Shown one piece after another: positions 32,799 to 44,017 of a DNA stretch of 64,000 nucleotides. Both the position numbers and the translations under genes were made by a program. The notes under the pieces were generated by a model, which did not search any database, was not told where the DNA came from, and worked only from the letters and a program-made list of their open reading frames with translations. Positions within the stretch are counted from its first letter, which is position 1, and every line of letters starts with the position of its first letter. Origin of the DNA: Neurospora intermedia (Eukaryota; Ascomycota; Sordariomycetes; Sordariales; Sordariaceae); assembly GCA_037102815.1 (NCBI GenBank), contig BTPP01000006.1, positions 2,170,001-2,234,000 of the forward strand, written 5' to 3'.

Positions 32799-34790
32799 TT
32801 TCCTCCCCTTCCTCCCCGAATAGCAAATCATACACATCATCCCACGAACTAGGCGCAGCAATCAACGTCCCTCCCAACGTCTCTCGCTTCCTCTGCCATC
32901 CTCAGCCCGGGCGCGGATGGGGCCTAGACCCACTGAAACACAAGTTTGTAAAGAGCGAGGGGATGTTGGTTTTCAATCCACAGACGATGGAGCAAGTTGG
33001 GGAAGGGTTGGATCATAGTGGGAATGAAGAGGTTTGGAAGGGAGGGGGAGCACTGTGGTATGCGCATCGGGTGGATTTGCATGGGGGGTTGTTGGGGTTG
33101 GTGGAGGGTATGAATGATGATGAGGTTGGTAATAATGGGAACGGGGAGGGAAAGGAGGAAGGAAATGGGGTGGATGGGATGGATGGAAAGGGGAGAAAGG
33201 GGAGAAAGGGGTGGGTGAGGATTGAAGGTGGGAAAGAGGTTGTTGTGTATGTGAGTGCTTTTTGCTTTCAAGCAGATGACTGTTCATGTCCTAGAAAGAG
33301 AAGAGGATTGCTGAAATGACGACTACCAAAACTCTAGGACCCCTCAAAACCCTCTGTAACACTGTCCGACAACACCGTTCTAACAGCAGACCTCATCATC
33401 GCCGCTGACGGGGTGCACTCTCGTGCACCTGAATACGTCCTCGGACACCCGAATCAGCCTCAGATGCTTCCTGATCCGAAGCTGAATACCTGCTACCGGT
33501 TTCTGATTCCGACGGCGGAAATTGCTGATTCTCCAGATACAAAGTTCTTTTTGGATGAGGATCGGAAGGAGGCCAAGGTTTGCAGGCTGTGGCCGGATGT
33601 GAAGGGGAGGAAGAGGGTGATTGCTTATCGGTGTCGAGGGTGAGTGCGTGATGGCTACTTCGAGGTGACAAGATGGAGAGAGATCAGTCGAAACTATTCA
33701 TGGAATGAAGAGGAGAGAAAAAGCTGACGATCAAGCAGTGGTGAAGTGTTCAACTTTGTAGTCATGCTCCGGGATGAGACAAATACTGCGAAGCGGGAGG
33801 GTCAGTACAGTACCTAGAGAGACACTCACTCACCCACCCCATTCCCAAAATGTCATTCTCCTCGCTGGTTCACTAACACTTGGAACTTTTCTACCAAGAC
33901 TGGCACGCCCCCGTCTCCAAGTCCGAAGTCCTCGCCAAGCTGTCCGATTTCCACCCCGGCATCCTATCCGTGATCAAGTAAGTCTTCATTATCTCCCTAT
34001 CCGTTCTATGTGGTTCCCCCCACATCCGCTCGTCTTCCACAAGGAATAATACCTCATGGAAGGGCTTGATGTTAACCCATCATCGGTGTGCTAACGAGAG
34101 AAATTGAAAAGCAAAGCAACAGACCTCAAACGCTGGCCCCTCCTCTACCGCCCTCCCATCCCCACCTGGCACAAAGACCGGTTAGTTCTTGTAGGAGACG
34201 CTGCTCATCCCATGTTACCTCGTAAGTTACTATTACCCTTCCACCATCCCAGCACACCTCTTTCCCTCCCAGTCTACTACGCTAATCACACACACATACA
34301 CAAAAACAAAGATCACGGCCAAGGAGGCGCCCAAGCAATCGAAGACGGTCTCGTCCTCGGCCTCTGTCTAGGAGACTTATCCAGCACTTCTTCTTCTTCC
34401 CCCGAGGAACTCGAGCGGCGACTTCAAGTCTACGAAAAGATCCGGTGTAACCGGGCTTCAGCTATCCAGGTGATGAGCAATGTGGGTTTTGACGAGGAGG
34501 CGCCGCGGGAGTTGGAGGGGTATTTGAAGGAGGAGGGATGGGACAGGGGAGTGCCTAGTAAGTTTACCTTTTTTTTTTTCGCTTCTGAATTTAAGTGGGA
34601 TAGGGGTTAAGGAAGGAAAGGGGGATGAATAAACGACTGCTGACGCGAAAATCCAGAAAATATGAAGGAAGTGGTTGAACTTGAGTATGGATCGGATATG
34701 GTGGAGAGGACTGTGAAGACGATGAAAGACGAGGTTGATGCTGGGTGGGAGGTACCGAGGGGGTTTTTCCCGGGGTTTAAGAGACAGTAG
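32657..34790 (+). CDS. FAD-dependent monooxygenase (salicylate hydroxylase-like)
   Basis: Flavoprotein aromatic hydroxylase-type enzyme of about 508 residues in seven exons: 32657-33250, 33338-33639, 33739-33800, 33899-33977, 34112-34221, 34312-34557 and 34657-34790; phases agree throughout. Motifs in order: N-terminal dinucleotide fold IIITGAGLSGLSTALSLRR, a Ser run from a TTC repeat (32768-32799), ELGAAINVPPNVSRFL, the DG motif LIIAADGVHSRAP, and the second FAD motif LVLVGDAAHPMLP followed by GQGGAQAIEDGLVLG. The C-terminal region resembles the family. The NAD(P)H-dependent hydroxylation substrate is not predictable. The 3' end converges on GPI16 with only 110 bp between stop codons. No neighbouring metabolic genes suggest a pathway. 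Confidence 0.88.
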
Positions 34791-34900
34791 AGATACTAGT
34801 AGGATGAACTGGAGGGAAAGGTGGTTCTTACAAGTTTATTTATACTATATGACCTGGCACCGGGTGTTTATACACAATGACAGACCATTCAGTTGTATTT

Positions 34901-36948
34901 TCACTCCGTCTTCTTCTCCCCCTCCTCCTCCGCAGCAACAGCAGGAGCACTCTCCTTCTTTCCCTTCTTCTTCAAAATCCCTGCCACCTTCGCCTTCAAC
35001 TTATTCACCCCCTTCTTCAACCCGCTCTCCGGGCCCTCATTCGCCGCCACGAACCTCCTCACCAGTATGTTAAACATGCCGCCAAACGCCAAGGCGATAG
35101 CCGTGGACGTGAAGATGATGACATTGTACGGCATGCTGAAATCGGGCGTCGGGAGGTTGCAAAGCAATGTCGTCGTTCTCAGATTGTATGCCGCAAACCG
35201 CGAATTTCTTCCATTCCCACCATCGCTCTTGTCGTCCTTGTTCAAGATGGTAATGACAGCGGCGGCCACATCAAACCCGCGATTCGCGTCCGGAGGATAC
35301 TCAGTATACCGCAGGATGGACTTTTCAAAGTCGTAGGTGAGAAAAACGGTAGAAGCGGGCGGGACGGTCATGCGGACTTCGAGTTGGGTTCCGCGTGCGC
35401 GGTCGACGGCGGGGCGGTAGTAGACTTCCTGGATTAGGGAGTCGGCCTTGCCGGGCTGTCCGTCGACGCGGGCCGAGATGGTGTGCAAGTAGATGCGCAT
35501 GAACCAGGGGAGGGATTCCATATAGATGAACTCGACTTCCTGGTCGGGGCTGGGGTTGCGCAGAATGGTCTGGACGCCGCCGCGCTCTTGGCCGTGGCCG
35601 GTGAAACTGCGTTCGGCGTAGAGGAGGGGCGTTTCGGGCTTGATGACGTGCTCGATTACTACTGATCCGTCCACAGCCTCGGGCGCAGGGAGGAAGATCT
35701 CAAAGTCGTTCTCGGCGGGGAAGTCAAAGCAGCGTGAGGTCTGATCGGGGTTCTTCTTCTCAACAGCGCCCTCGGAGGCGAAGACAATACGCGAATCGGG
35801 AACTTGGATGCAGACAGGAGACACGGTAGGGTCGGTCAGAGGGCAGGTTCCCTTGATAGGCTTGCCGAAGATTTGGGATAACGACCAGTCCTGGTTGGCG
35901 GCTGAATCGGTGGGGAAGCAAGTATCGTGGGCGTGGTACGGCTTCGAGGTGTTGCACTTCATCTCGTGGGCCGGAGGGGGCCTGGGAATCGGGTTATCTA
36001 AGCCGGTTTCGTCAGTTACAGTCTCTAACCATGTCGCTCAGACTTGAGAATACATACCTCTGGGTCTCTTGGATCGGTCAATGTCCAAGACCATGTCAAT
36101 GCTTTGCTCGATCTGCAACACACACTCGCCGTCTTCCGGGCACACGGGCCGGATATCGATCGCCATTGTCTGCCATGAGGAGTCGAAGAGCTTATGTCCG
36201 TCAAGCAATGACGCAATACCAGCCTTGCCCTTGCATGGAAGAAGCTTAAGGAAGGGCGTCAAGTTCTCGGTACAGACCACTTCGTGGGGTAGCACGCCGT
36301 AAAGTAGGTGCATGTTGGTCGCGTTCGCGTCGATGTGGTTGCCCTCGGGTTGAAAGGACATGACGGGACGGGTGGTTCGGGTGCTATCGATGAAGTTGAG
36401 GGAAGCACAGAAAAGGCCAGACAGAGCGTTGGTGAGCGTCAGCCATTTACGGTCGGCCCTACATGGTGTCTGTAGTTAGTCTCTGCCACAAGTCTTGATC
36501 CGTGGTGGTGTTTTGTGGGTGGTGGTGGAACATACTCCTCGTCTGTATCTGCCTCCAACCACGCCCACATCTCAACACCTGTTCCACCCTCGCGCGCACC
36601 ATTCCACGGCCTTGCGCCCCAGCTCTCGGCATCCCATCTTCCCAAACTAAACCTCAAGTGTAACTCGCGCGTGCCGGCATGCTCGAGAATCTGGCCCAGC
36701 GACCTGGGGAAGAATCGGAAATTGTGCGCCTCGAAGGCAGAGAGCGATGTGTTGGAGCGGAAGTTGAAGCTGGCGAGCAGAGTTGACAATGGTAGCGGGC
36801 GCAATATTAGTTGTTCGTGGTAGTCGGATCGGGAGTTGGAAATGGAATCGGCAGGGGAAGAGGAGGCATTGGCGATCGCAGTGTAGGGCGAGAAGCAAAG
36901 AAGAGAAAGTAAGGAGAGTAAGAAGGAGGAAGGAAAGGATGGACGCAT
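34901..36948 (-). CDS. GPI16: GPI transamidase subunit Gpi16/PIG-T
   Basis: ER-membrane subunit of the complex that transfers GPI anchors to proteins. Exons 36948-36536, 36458-36058 and 35997-34901 give 636 residues. It begins with a cleavable signal peptide (SFLLSLLSLLCFSPYTAIA), then the PIG-T luminal domain: DYHEQLILRPLPLSTLLASF, RFFPRSLGQILEHAGTRELH, WLTLTNALSGLFCASLNFID, SFQPEGNH and YGVLPHEVVCTENLTPFLKL. A single transmembrane helix near the C-terminus (MPYNVIIFTSTAIALAFGG) is followed by a basic cytosolic tail. Conserved cysteines for the disulfide to the Gpi8 subunit are likely among the Cys residues in the luminal domain, but I have not assigned them. It is divergent from LUC7 and convergent with the monooxygenase. 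Confidence 0.93.
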
Positions 36949-37569
36949 TGTATTAACTGGAGTGAACGCTGTCTATTGCCGTTGTCTATCCATTTGCTTG
37001 ATCTGTACGTCCACCACAAAGTACCAAAAGCAATTTCCGGAGACAATGGCAAGACAGACGGGAAGTGGAAGACACGACGGGAAAGATGGTGACAGTTCAC
37101 ACCTTAACTTTTAACTTTTGTTGGTGTTGGGCGCCCCGGCTGCCCTGCCGTCAGATCCCGTCGCAACTTGAGCACCCCCCATTGCTGACGGGAGGTGCTG
37201 GAAGGGTGCCTGCCGCGCCCTGGCACAGCGGGACAAGACCCAGAAGGGATGGAATTGTTGATGACAGCACATTTCCAGTGGATGAACCGGGATTATAGCG
37301 GCAACAGGGGAACGGCAAAGTGGGTCCCCTTCCCCGGTTTCAGCGATCTGGTTCCATCCAGCAAGCAGCCTTGCATGCGCGGCTGACTTTTGCGACTGCA
37401 TTCGACCTCCAAAATCTTGGGAATTTCTCCCAAACAAAACAAAACGTTAGCAACCGCGAAAGCGCTTTACCATCACCAGCCCTTGCATTTTCCGTCAAAT
37501 CAAAACCTAGCGACGCCTATCGAAACCAAATCATTCTTAAAGTAATAATTATAAACAACAAAACCAATC
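36949..37569. other. divergent promoter region GPI16-LUC7
   Basis: 620 bp between two divergent housekeeping genes. It has a G+C-rich middle (about 37120-37250) and A-rich sequence before the LUC7 start. I see no coding potential here. Confidence 0.5.
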
Positions 37570-38506
37570 ATGGCGGCCGAACAAAGAAAGCTGCTCGGTA
37601 AGTCTCATTCCATCCTCCCATACTCCCCACCCCCAATCAACAAACTCTCACTAACTTCTTCACCCCAACTATGCAGAGCAGCTAATGGGCGGCGGCATCT
37701 CCTCCCGCTCCGCCCAACTCTCTCTCACCGACCCCAAAGTCTGCCGCTCCTACCTCGTCGGCACCTGCCCGCACGACCTCTTCACCAACACCAAGCAAGA
37801 CCTCGGCCCGTGCTCGCGCGTGCACTCAGAAGCCCTCAAGGCCGAGTACGAAGCCCTGCCCGAGCAAGAAAAGAAGAAGTACGGTTTCGACTACGACTAC
37901 ATGCGCGACCTGCAAAAGTACATTGACGAGTGCAACCGACGGATCGACGCGGCCCAGCGACGCCTCGAAAAGACGCCTGACGAGATCCGGCAGACAAATG
38001 TATTGCTCAAGGCCATCTCGGACTTGGGCACGACCATTGCGACGGGTCTGTTGGAGGTGGAGATCTTGGGAGAGCTGGGCGAAGTGGGGAGGGCGTATGA
38101 CGAGCTGTTCAGGGTGCGCCAGGCGCAAGCGGCGAAGCAGGAGAAGGAGAGAGAGCTGAAGGCGTTGTCGGATACGAGTGGCCCGTCAGGCCATCAGAAG
38201 CTGCAGGTGTGCGACGTGTGCGGGGCGTACCTGTCCCGGTTGGATAATGATCGCAGATTGGCGGATCACTTCTTTGGAAAGATGCATTTGGGATATGCGC
38301 AGATGCGGAAGACGTATGATGCGTTCCCGAAGGAGATGCGTGGACGGCAGAGGCCCATGGGAATGGGCGGTGGTGGTGGTGATGATGATATGGGTGGTGT
38401 GCCGACGGGTCCTGGTGGACGCCATGATGACTGGGGTAGAGGCCGTGGACCCAGAAGTGGCGGTGGCGGTTATCGTGGGCGTGGTCCTAGACGTGGTGGG
38501 TGGTAG
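37570..38506 (+). CDS. LUC7: U1 snRNP-associated protein Luc7
   Basis: Splicing factor of about 285 residues that stabilises U1 snRNP on 5' splice sites. Exon 1 (37570-37597) encodes only MAAEQRKLL; exon 2 is 37677-38506. It shows the family layout: N-terminal EQLMGGG, a first zinc finger around VCRSYLVGTCPHDLF and LGPCSRVHSE (CCCH), a helical linker (YDYMRDLQKYIDECNRRID), and a second C2H2 finger (VCDVCGAYLSRLDNDRR then DHFFGKMHLGY). The tail is Gly/Arg-rich (GRGPRSGGGGYRGRGPRRGGW) instead of the RS-rich tail of animal Luc7-like proteins. The tiny first exon starts in good context (ccaatcATGg). Confidence 0.93.
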
Positions 38507-39027
38507 GGTGCTTGAGGCGTCGGTGATGAGGGAAGAAACGGGGAAAGGAGATGGATACGATCCAAGATCTGGCGGAATCATGTGCATTGAAAGGGCGTTG
38601 GGGGCGTTTTACACTATTCGAGCCTGGGATTTGAACAAGTCGGAGCTTGTCCCGTTATGGTCTTTGTTTTTGCAGCCCGCGTAGAGAAAAGAAGCTATCA
38701 GTTATATCATGAGAGCGCAACACACGAATAGGTATATAATCGACGTTACAAACAATCACACTTTTATCAATGCGGTATAACTCGAGTTATCCGTTACATT
38801 GTGCATGATCAATTGCGGCTCCGGCTAGCAATCTCAATTCAGATTCTTGTGGTATCGATTCGTCTGTTCGCTTTTACAAAATCGCTGTTGTCTAGACATT
38901 TTTCATATCACATGAAAGAAACACCTCGCTTCCATCCTCTACGGCCAAAGAGAAGCCTGTGGTTTCCAGGACCCCTCTACAAGTCGCCCTCCCGTGGAAA
39001 ATACACCGAGTCGTCACTAACGTCAAG
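38507..39027. other. convergent intergenic region
   Basis: About 520 bp between the 3' ends of LUC7 (plus) and the minus-strand gene at 39028. No gene or repeat is seen. Confidence 0.45.
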
Positions 39028-39633
39028 TTACTCCTCTAGTGTCACATTACCCTCATCGGAATGCATGTTGGGACCCTTCCACCGACGCATTGGGGTAATA
39101 TCGCATTCTGTCACCCATTTCATAATGTTTTCCGGGTTTGTATAATGGCAATAATAGGATCGTTCATCTTCAATGTGCTCGCTTCTCATATGTTGAACGT
39201 CCAGCAATGCTCTGTTGTGTGTTGTAAGTGGCAAAACATTGCATACTTTGTGGCTCCCGGGTTTTTCTTTTGCCGTCTCTGCGATATTCTGTTGCATTTC
39301 CTCGAGGTCCCTTTGATATTCCTCGAGGTTTCTTTGTAACTTGACCGCCTTGGACGGTTCGGAATGTTGGAGACCGGCTGGTAACTTGTCTAACGCTGGA
39401 GTGGCCACCGGCGTTTTAAGGGTTTGGCGGGCAGTGACTATCTGATCTGAAGTTAGAGTGGCATCAACCTTTGGTGGTTCAAGACCTAGGTGGGCAGCCA
39501 CTACTTGGGCTGGGACTGAGAGGAAACCCTTCACCCTCGCCAGCTTTGTCGACTCATGCTCCGCTGTCGGCTCTTTATTGACTGTGTCTCGCAAATCAGA
39601 TTCATGGTGACCTTTTGGGCGTGTCGTTGACAT
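39028..39633 (-). CDS. hypothetical protein, 201 residues
   Basis: Single-exon frame with an ATG at 39633 in the context TTAATG. It begins MSTTRPKGHHESDLRDTV, has a mixed-charge helical centre (LQRNLEEYQRDLEEMQQNI, coiled-coil-like) and a C-terminal part with aromatic residues (YYCHYTNPENIMKWVTE). I recognise no domain. It lies only 81 bp downstream of the stop of the same-strand RGG protein gene, unusually close for separate fungal genes, so it might instead be a second part of that transcript or an alternative 3' exon. Composition favours real coding sequence, but certainty is moderate. Confidence 0.45.
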   Translation of the reverse strand: MSTTRPKGHHESDLRDTVNKEPTAEHESTKLARVKGFLSVPAQVVAAHLGLEPPKVDATLTSDQIVTARQTLKTPVATPALDKLPAGLQHSEPSKAVKLQRNLEEYQRDLEEMQQNIAETAKEKPGSHKVCNVLPLTTHNRALLDVQHMRSEHIEDERSYYCHYTNPENIMKWVTECDITPMRRWKGPNMHSDEGNVTLEE

Positions 39634-39714
39634 TAACGGTGGCTTGATACGAGAAGAGTCCTGAGAATTGGAACGAACGGTTGAAGCGAAGGTAGGCCTC
39701 GCATAGGAAGGGTT

Positions 39715-41043
39715 CTAGTTTCCTTTTGACTTCGCCTGCGCGTTCGCCGCCTCCTTTGCCTGTGCCGCTTTTTTCGAGATACTTTCTTCCACCTCATCAT
39801 CCCATCTGCCCACAGCAGGCGAGAGGGGCAAGGAAGCAAAGGATAGGGGGGCGCTTATGCTGACTTGCGGTGCGGTGGCTTTGCTGCCGGGGAGTGCAGG
39901 AAACTCGTCGGGGGTCAACTTCGGTTTGTCGGCTTTTGCTGCACCAGACCCAGGCCCGGAGCGTTCCGCACGAGGGGCCGCTGGGCCATCCGCCTTCCAG
40001 TCCCTGCCGCGGTTTCGGTTATTGTCACGCTGATAGAAACGCTGACCAGTCTCGTTCTCCGGGTCCGGCTCGAAAAGGGTACGACCTCCATACCCATCAC
40101 CTCCCCCACGACCTCTTCCGCCACCGAATCCTCCTCTTCCCCCACGACGTCCGCCACGGTAACCGTTTCCTTGCTCATTGCCGTCAGCCGGATCTTGCGC
40201 CCACGATTGTGTGTTTGCAACCCCCCTAACACCCCTGTAGCCTCTTCGGTCCTCCTCTCTCATGCGCTCCTCCTTGCCCTCGTCCCAAGAGCCACCCTCC
40301 TTAGCGCCCATGGCGCGCATCTTGCGCTCACGGTTCTTTTCCCGCTCCTCATCCATCTTCTTGCGGTCTTCCTCGGCAGCCTTTCTCTTGGCCGCTTGCT
40401 CGGCACGACGTTTCCTATCCTCTTCCATGCCCTTAGCGTAGGCGGCAGCATGCTCATTTTCGTCACGCTGGGCTTGTTCGAAGCGCTTAATTTTCTCAGC
40501 GGCCATAATACGCATCTTCTCCATCTTGGCTGCCAGTTCGTCTTCAGTAAGTTTGGTGCGTGGATTCGCGCCGGAACCGATTCTGGCGGCCGATGAGACA
40601 CTCGCAGTGTTACGACCAGCTTCCTTATCTCTGGCTTCTTTCTCGCGAAATTCTTTAGGGGCGGAGGGAGGCGTGCTGGAGGTAGACTGCTGTTGTGGAG
40701 ACTGAGTCGCGCTGTTGTTGCCGGTGTTGTTGTTGGCGTTGTTGCTGGCTTTGGAGTGACGATTATTGTTGCGTGGTTGCTTCTCAGGACCTTTGGGAGC
40801 ATGACGCGAGTTGGCAAGTCCTTTGGGTGCTTGAGGCGCGGGGGTAGACTTCTGGACAGGCGCTGACTCCAACGATTGAGGGGATTCCACGGCAGGGGAA
40901 GCATGACTCGTGATGTCCGTGTCTTGTACGGGCGTTCCTGTTTCCGTAGACATGGTCGCGACCTGCTCCTCGGGCGCTACGGGCTCGAAGTCGTCAGCGA
41001 AGAGGTCGTCGTCAGTACGACCTCCAAAGTGTTCGGAATCCAT
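39715..41043 (-). CDS. RGG-rich, intrinsically disordered protein
   Basis: Single exon of 442 residues from an ATG at 41043. The order is an acidic N-terminus (DDDLFADDFEP), an Asn/Ser/Gln/Pro-rich stretch, a long charged helix (AAKMEKMRIMAAEKIKRFEQ...RKRRAEQAAKRKAAEEDRKK), an RGG box (RGGRRGGRGGFGGGRGRGGG, about residues 295-315), and a C-terminal motif KLTPDEFPALPGSK followed by SPAVGRWDDEVEE. RGG boxes bind RNA or G-quadruplexes, and the short DEFPAL-type motif recurs in fungal RNA-associated proteins. A role in mRNA or ribosome biology is therefore plausible but inferred. I do not know a named orthologue. The upstream flank contains the Mutator-like element (41503-41977). Confidence 0.75.
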   Translation of the reverse strand: MDSEHFGGRTDDDLFADDFEPVAPEEQVATMSTETGTPVQDTDITSHASPAVESPQSLESAPVQKSTPAPQAPKGLANSRHAPKGPEKQPRNNNRHSKASNNANNNTGNNSATQSPQQQSTSSTPPSAPKEFREKEARDKEAGRNTASVSSAARIGSGANPRTKLTEDELAAKMEKMRIMAAEKIKRFEQAQRDENEHAAAYAKGMEEDRKRRAEQAAKRKAAEEDRKKMDEEREKNRERKMRAMGAKEGGSWDEGKEERMREEDRRGYRGVRGVANTQSWAQDPADGNEQGNGYRGGRRGGRGGFGGGRGRGGGDGYGGRTLFEPDPENETGQRFYQRDNNRNRGRDWKADGPAAPRAERSGPGSGAAKADKPKLTPDEFPALPGSKATAPQVSISAPLSFASLPLSPAVGRWDDEVEESISKKAAQAKEAANAQAKSKGN

Positions 41044-43085
41044 AATGCCGAAAGAATATAGATAGCGCGTAAGCGTGCAATAGAAATGATTTTATTGAAG
41101 CGACCTTGGCCTTCCAAAAAGCTTGGTTGTGATAGTAGGGCGGGAGGGGTTGTAGTCGAGTCTAGTCGCGTGTATTGCTGTGTTTAAAACAGCGAGACAA
41201 CGGGGGGGCAGCGAGCTTAAATATACGTTGGAATCTGGCGAATATGGTGGCAAACAGGGAAGTGGAAGGTCTGGCCGGGAAATGCACAAGATCCAACAAT
41301 TCGAGGTGATCGATCTGGTATGGGATTGCCTTGAAGTTCGTGCTTTACAATCGAAGGGGAAAGACGAATGGATGGTTGCGACTGTTGCTGGGACATAACG
41401 ACGGGAGGTCGCAGGTGGGGCGAGCAGAAGGTTGGGCAGGCGGGGCAGGCAGTGGTAGAGGTCCGGAGTCGAGGGGAAAAGGCGGGGGCAGGCAGCAGTA
41501 AGGAGGCGGGTTATATCTAGACTACCCCCTCTCCCTATATCTAGACTACTTAACCGCTTAGGGCAAGGCTTCTCAGCTTTTCTCCGCCGTACAAAAAAAA
41601 GGTTTGCAGCAGGCCAAAGAAGTGCAGAATCCTCAGTCCTCGGGTATGAAGATGCATCCCAAAACATTATACCTGGACCGTAGTAATGCATATTGAAGTT
41701 TTCGCTTGGCCGGACTCATTCCCTTTTTTTTTCTTCCGAGGAAGTGTATCTGTTGATGAAAGTGCATTGCCCTGACAAGTATGGCAAGAGAAGTGACCAA
41801 CTTATTTCCTGGAGGGATTTGCGAAAATGACCGATTGTAAGCTAACAGACTTCCACCTTATCTTCTCAGTGGGATGTTAGCGATTGGAAAGATTCGTGAA
41901 ATTGCTTAGAACTATGCCCTAAGCGGTTAAGTAGTCTAGATATAGGGAGAGGGGGTAGTCTAGATATAACCCGCCTCAGCAGTAAGGCACCTGGCAGGCA
42001 GCGGGACAGCGCCAAGGGGCTGTTGATGGCAGGTAGAGAGAAAGGTACGTACCTGCTGTGTACATCAACCGAGAGTCGAACAAGGACGGCCACGACGGGA
42101 CGCCCTGATGTACCTACAACGTCTTGGCTTTGCTTGTTTCCTTCCTTCCATTTCAACTTCTCACACCTGCAAGTTGATGCAGTGCGCTTGTCCAACTCTC
42201 GCGCTTGGTTTGGAAGGTAAAAACCAGAATACTTTCATGTATTCTTTACACTTTCCAGGATCCGAGAGTCGCATCACTCAAGATCCGACCACACATTTGT
42301 CGACTCATTGTACACATACCTTTACCGCACTTACTGACGAGATTCGCATTGATACGCTTTAGGCAAAGTCTCGCCGGGCAAGACATCTCTTTTCGGTGTT
42401 TTCTCACATAAGATGGCCCAACAAAACCATTCGCAGTGCAGCCACACTCGTCACTTTGTCGAGCCCAAAGCCATGGACTGAGTGATTGCGGCACATATAT
42501 CACAAACCTCCATCCTCCTCGCTCCGCAACACCACGCAATCGATCATTCTCGGACTTATCGTGGTCAATAACAATAGCTCGCACTCCTCTTTCACGGATT
42601 TTTAGGGCGATATATCCGCCTTTCAGGGCCAATCTCGTCAACGTCTGCACTACGCAACCATGTCCGAGTCGTGCTATGTGTATTGCCCAGACGGATCTCG
42701 GCAGCTGGATAAGCCTGTAACGATCCTGGCGATGCAAGTTGGCCGATGGATTTGTGGTTGTGGCCCTGCTTCCACACCTTCCATCTCATCCTTTGACATC
42801 CTTGGGCGAACAGTGAATTCCTCCGTGTGGGGGTACTTCACCACCTTCCCCTCAACAGGCTTACCAGTGTGATCATTTGTAGCTTCTCAGCAACAGACAT
42901 TGGAGAGATGGCCATTCCCATGTCAGCCTTTGCTAGTTTAGGCCTTAGCGTAGGTTGAATAAGACTACGTGAACTAAAAGATCCCATATATCATCACCTA
43001 TCTCCTCCCTTCACATTCACTCCTCTTTTCTTTGTTTTTTGTAAAAACTGCGTATACCAAACTGTCAACATCAACCACTATCAAG
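41044..43085. other. divergent intergenic region with Mutator-like element
   Basis: About 2 kb between the RGG gene (minus) and the DUF4188 gene (plus). It holds the 475-bp inverted-repeat element and otherwise no supported gene. An open frame at 42246-42737 (minus) has no ATG near its start and no recognisable domain. Confidence 0.6.
41503..41977. mobile_element. non-autonomous Mutator-like element with 63-bp perfect TIRs
   Basis: The left arm, 41503-41565, is the exact reverse complement of the right arm, 41915-41977, over 63 bp. Both termini are flanked by the same 9-bp direct repeat, AGCAGTAAG (41494-41502 and 41978-41986), a target-site duplication of the length generated by Mutator-type transposases. 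Each arm contains two copies of TATATCTAGACTAC. The 349-bp interior has no credible ORF and depends on a transposase elsewhere. Perfect arms and a perfect duplication imply a recent insertion. The superfamily call rests on TIR length and TSD size, not on a transposase. Confidence 0.9.
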
Positions 43086-44017
43086 ATGGGGGACACACTT
43101 GAAAAACCAGACTTCCGACCCATCCTTGACCCAACCAAGCAACGCCCGCTTGGGACTCCTCCGCACAAGGAGGTAAGTAATTCATCCACTGCTTTGAGAA
43201 CGTTGGAGACTAACGTACGCCAAAGACCATTATCAAAGATGCTTTCAGACTTCGCACTCTGATGGCCATGGGCGCGCTCGCTCAGATCGTCCTCTTCGCC
43301 ATCCTGCCTTACCGTTATGCCGTCGTGCCCGCCTTGATCCTCACTCTCCACTCGATCGGTTCGACCATCGGCCAAATGCTCTTCTACAAGACCAATGAGA
43401 ACCCGTACATGACCGGTGTCACTCAGGGTTCCACCAGCAGCCAGCCTCCCTCATGGCAAACCGGTCGCTACCCCAATGCGCCGTGCTCCAGCTCCATCGT
43501 CGTCTTCCACCTCGGCGTCTCCTACAACCACCCGCTGGGCCCCGCCAGCCCCGGCGCCTACGAACTCTTCACCCACTTCATGAACATGAGCAAGGCCATA
43601 AACGAGAAAAAGGAGGAGTACGGCCTTCTGGGTATGTCCAGTTGGAAGCAGACCAAGCGCGCCACCCATAACGTTGGCATGTCGGTGTTTTACTTCCGCG
43701 ACATCGAGGGGTTGCACAAGTTTGCGCACGACAAGGAGCACCGCGACGGCTGGGACTTTTTGCACGCGTTTCGCAAGAAGGGATACAGCCACATTACGGC
43801 GCTGCACGAGACCTTTGAGGTGCCTGCTGGCGCGTGGGAGTCGATCTACCTGGATTCGCCACCTATCCTTATGGGAGATACGACTATCAAGGTGACGGAG
43901 AAGGATGGGAGCGCAACTTGGTATCATAGTCTTGTCGATGCGTCGGTAAGGCCATTGACGGGGATGATGAACAGGATGGCGAGGGGTAAGGCGACTGCGA
44001 GAGAGGGATACGCTTAG
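43086..44017 (+). CDS. DUF4188 / af470-like monooxygenase family protein
   Basis: About 292 residues in two exons, 43086-43172 and 43226-44017. An N-terminal pair of hydrophobic segments (LMAMGALAQIVLFAILPY and VVPALILTLHSIGSTIG) suggests membrane anchoring. The conserved C-terminal domain includes SSIVVFHLGVSYNHPLGP, HNVGMSVFYFRDIEGLHKFA, HRDGWDFLHAFRKKGYSHI and ALHETFEVPAGAWESIY, typical of the dimeric alpha-beta-barrel DUF4188 family that includes the Aspergillus fumagillin-pathway enzyme Af470. No fumagillin-like cluster surrounds it, so its substrate is unknown. The ATG context (tcaagATGg) is good. Confidence 0.82.

Noticed and set aside
41092-41691. 199-codon minus-strand frame spanning the left end of the Mutator-like element
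   Set aside because: Crosses the element boundary and lacks any domain, so it is most likely a chance frame in the RGG gene's upstream region.
42246-42737. 163-codon minus-strand frame upstream of the DUF4188 gene
   Set aside because: Opens with a TTG, not ATG; no domain, no splice partners, located in a promoter region.
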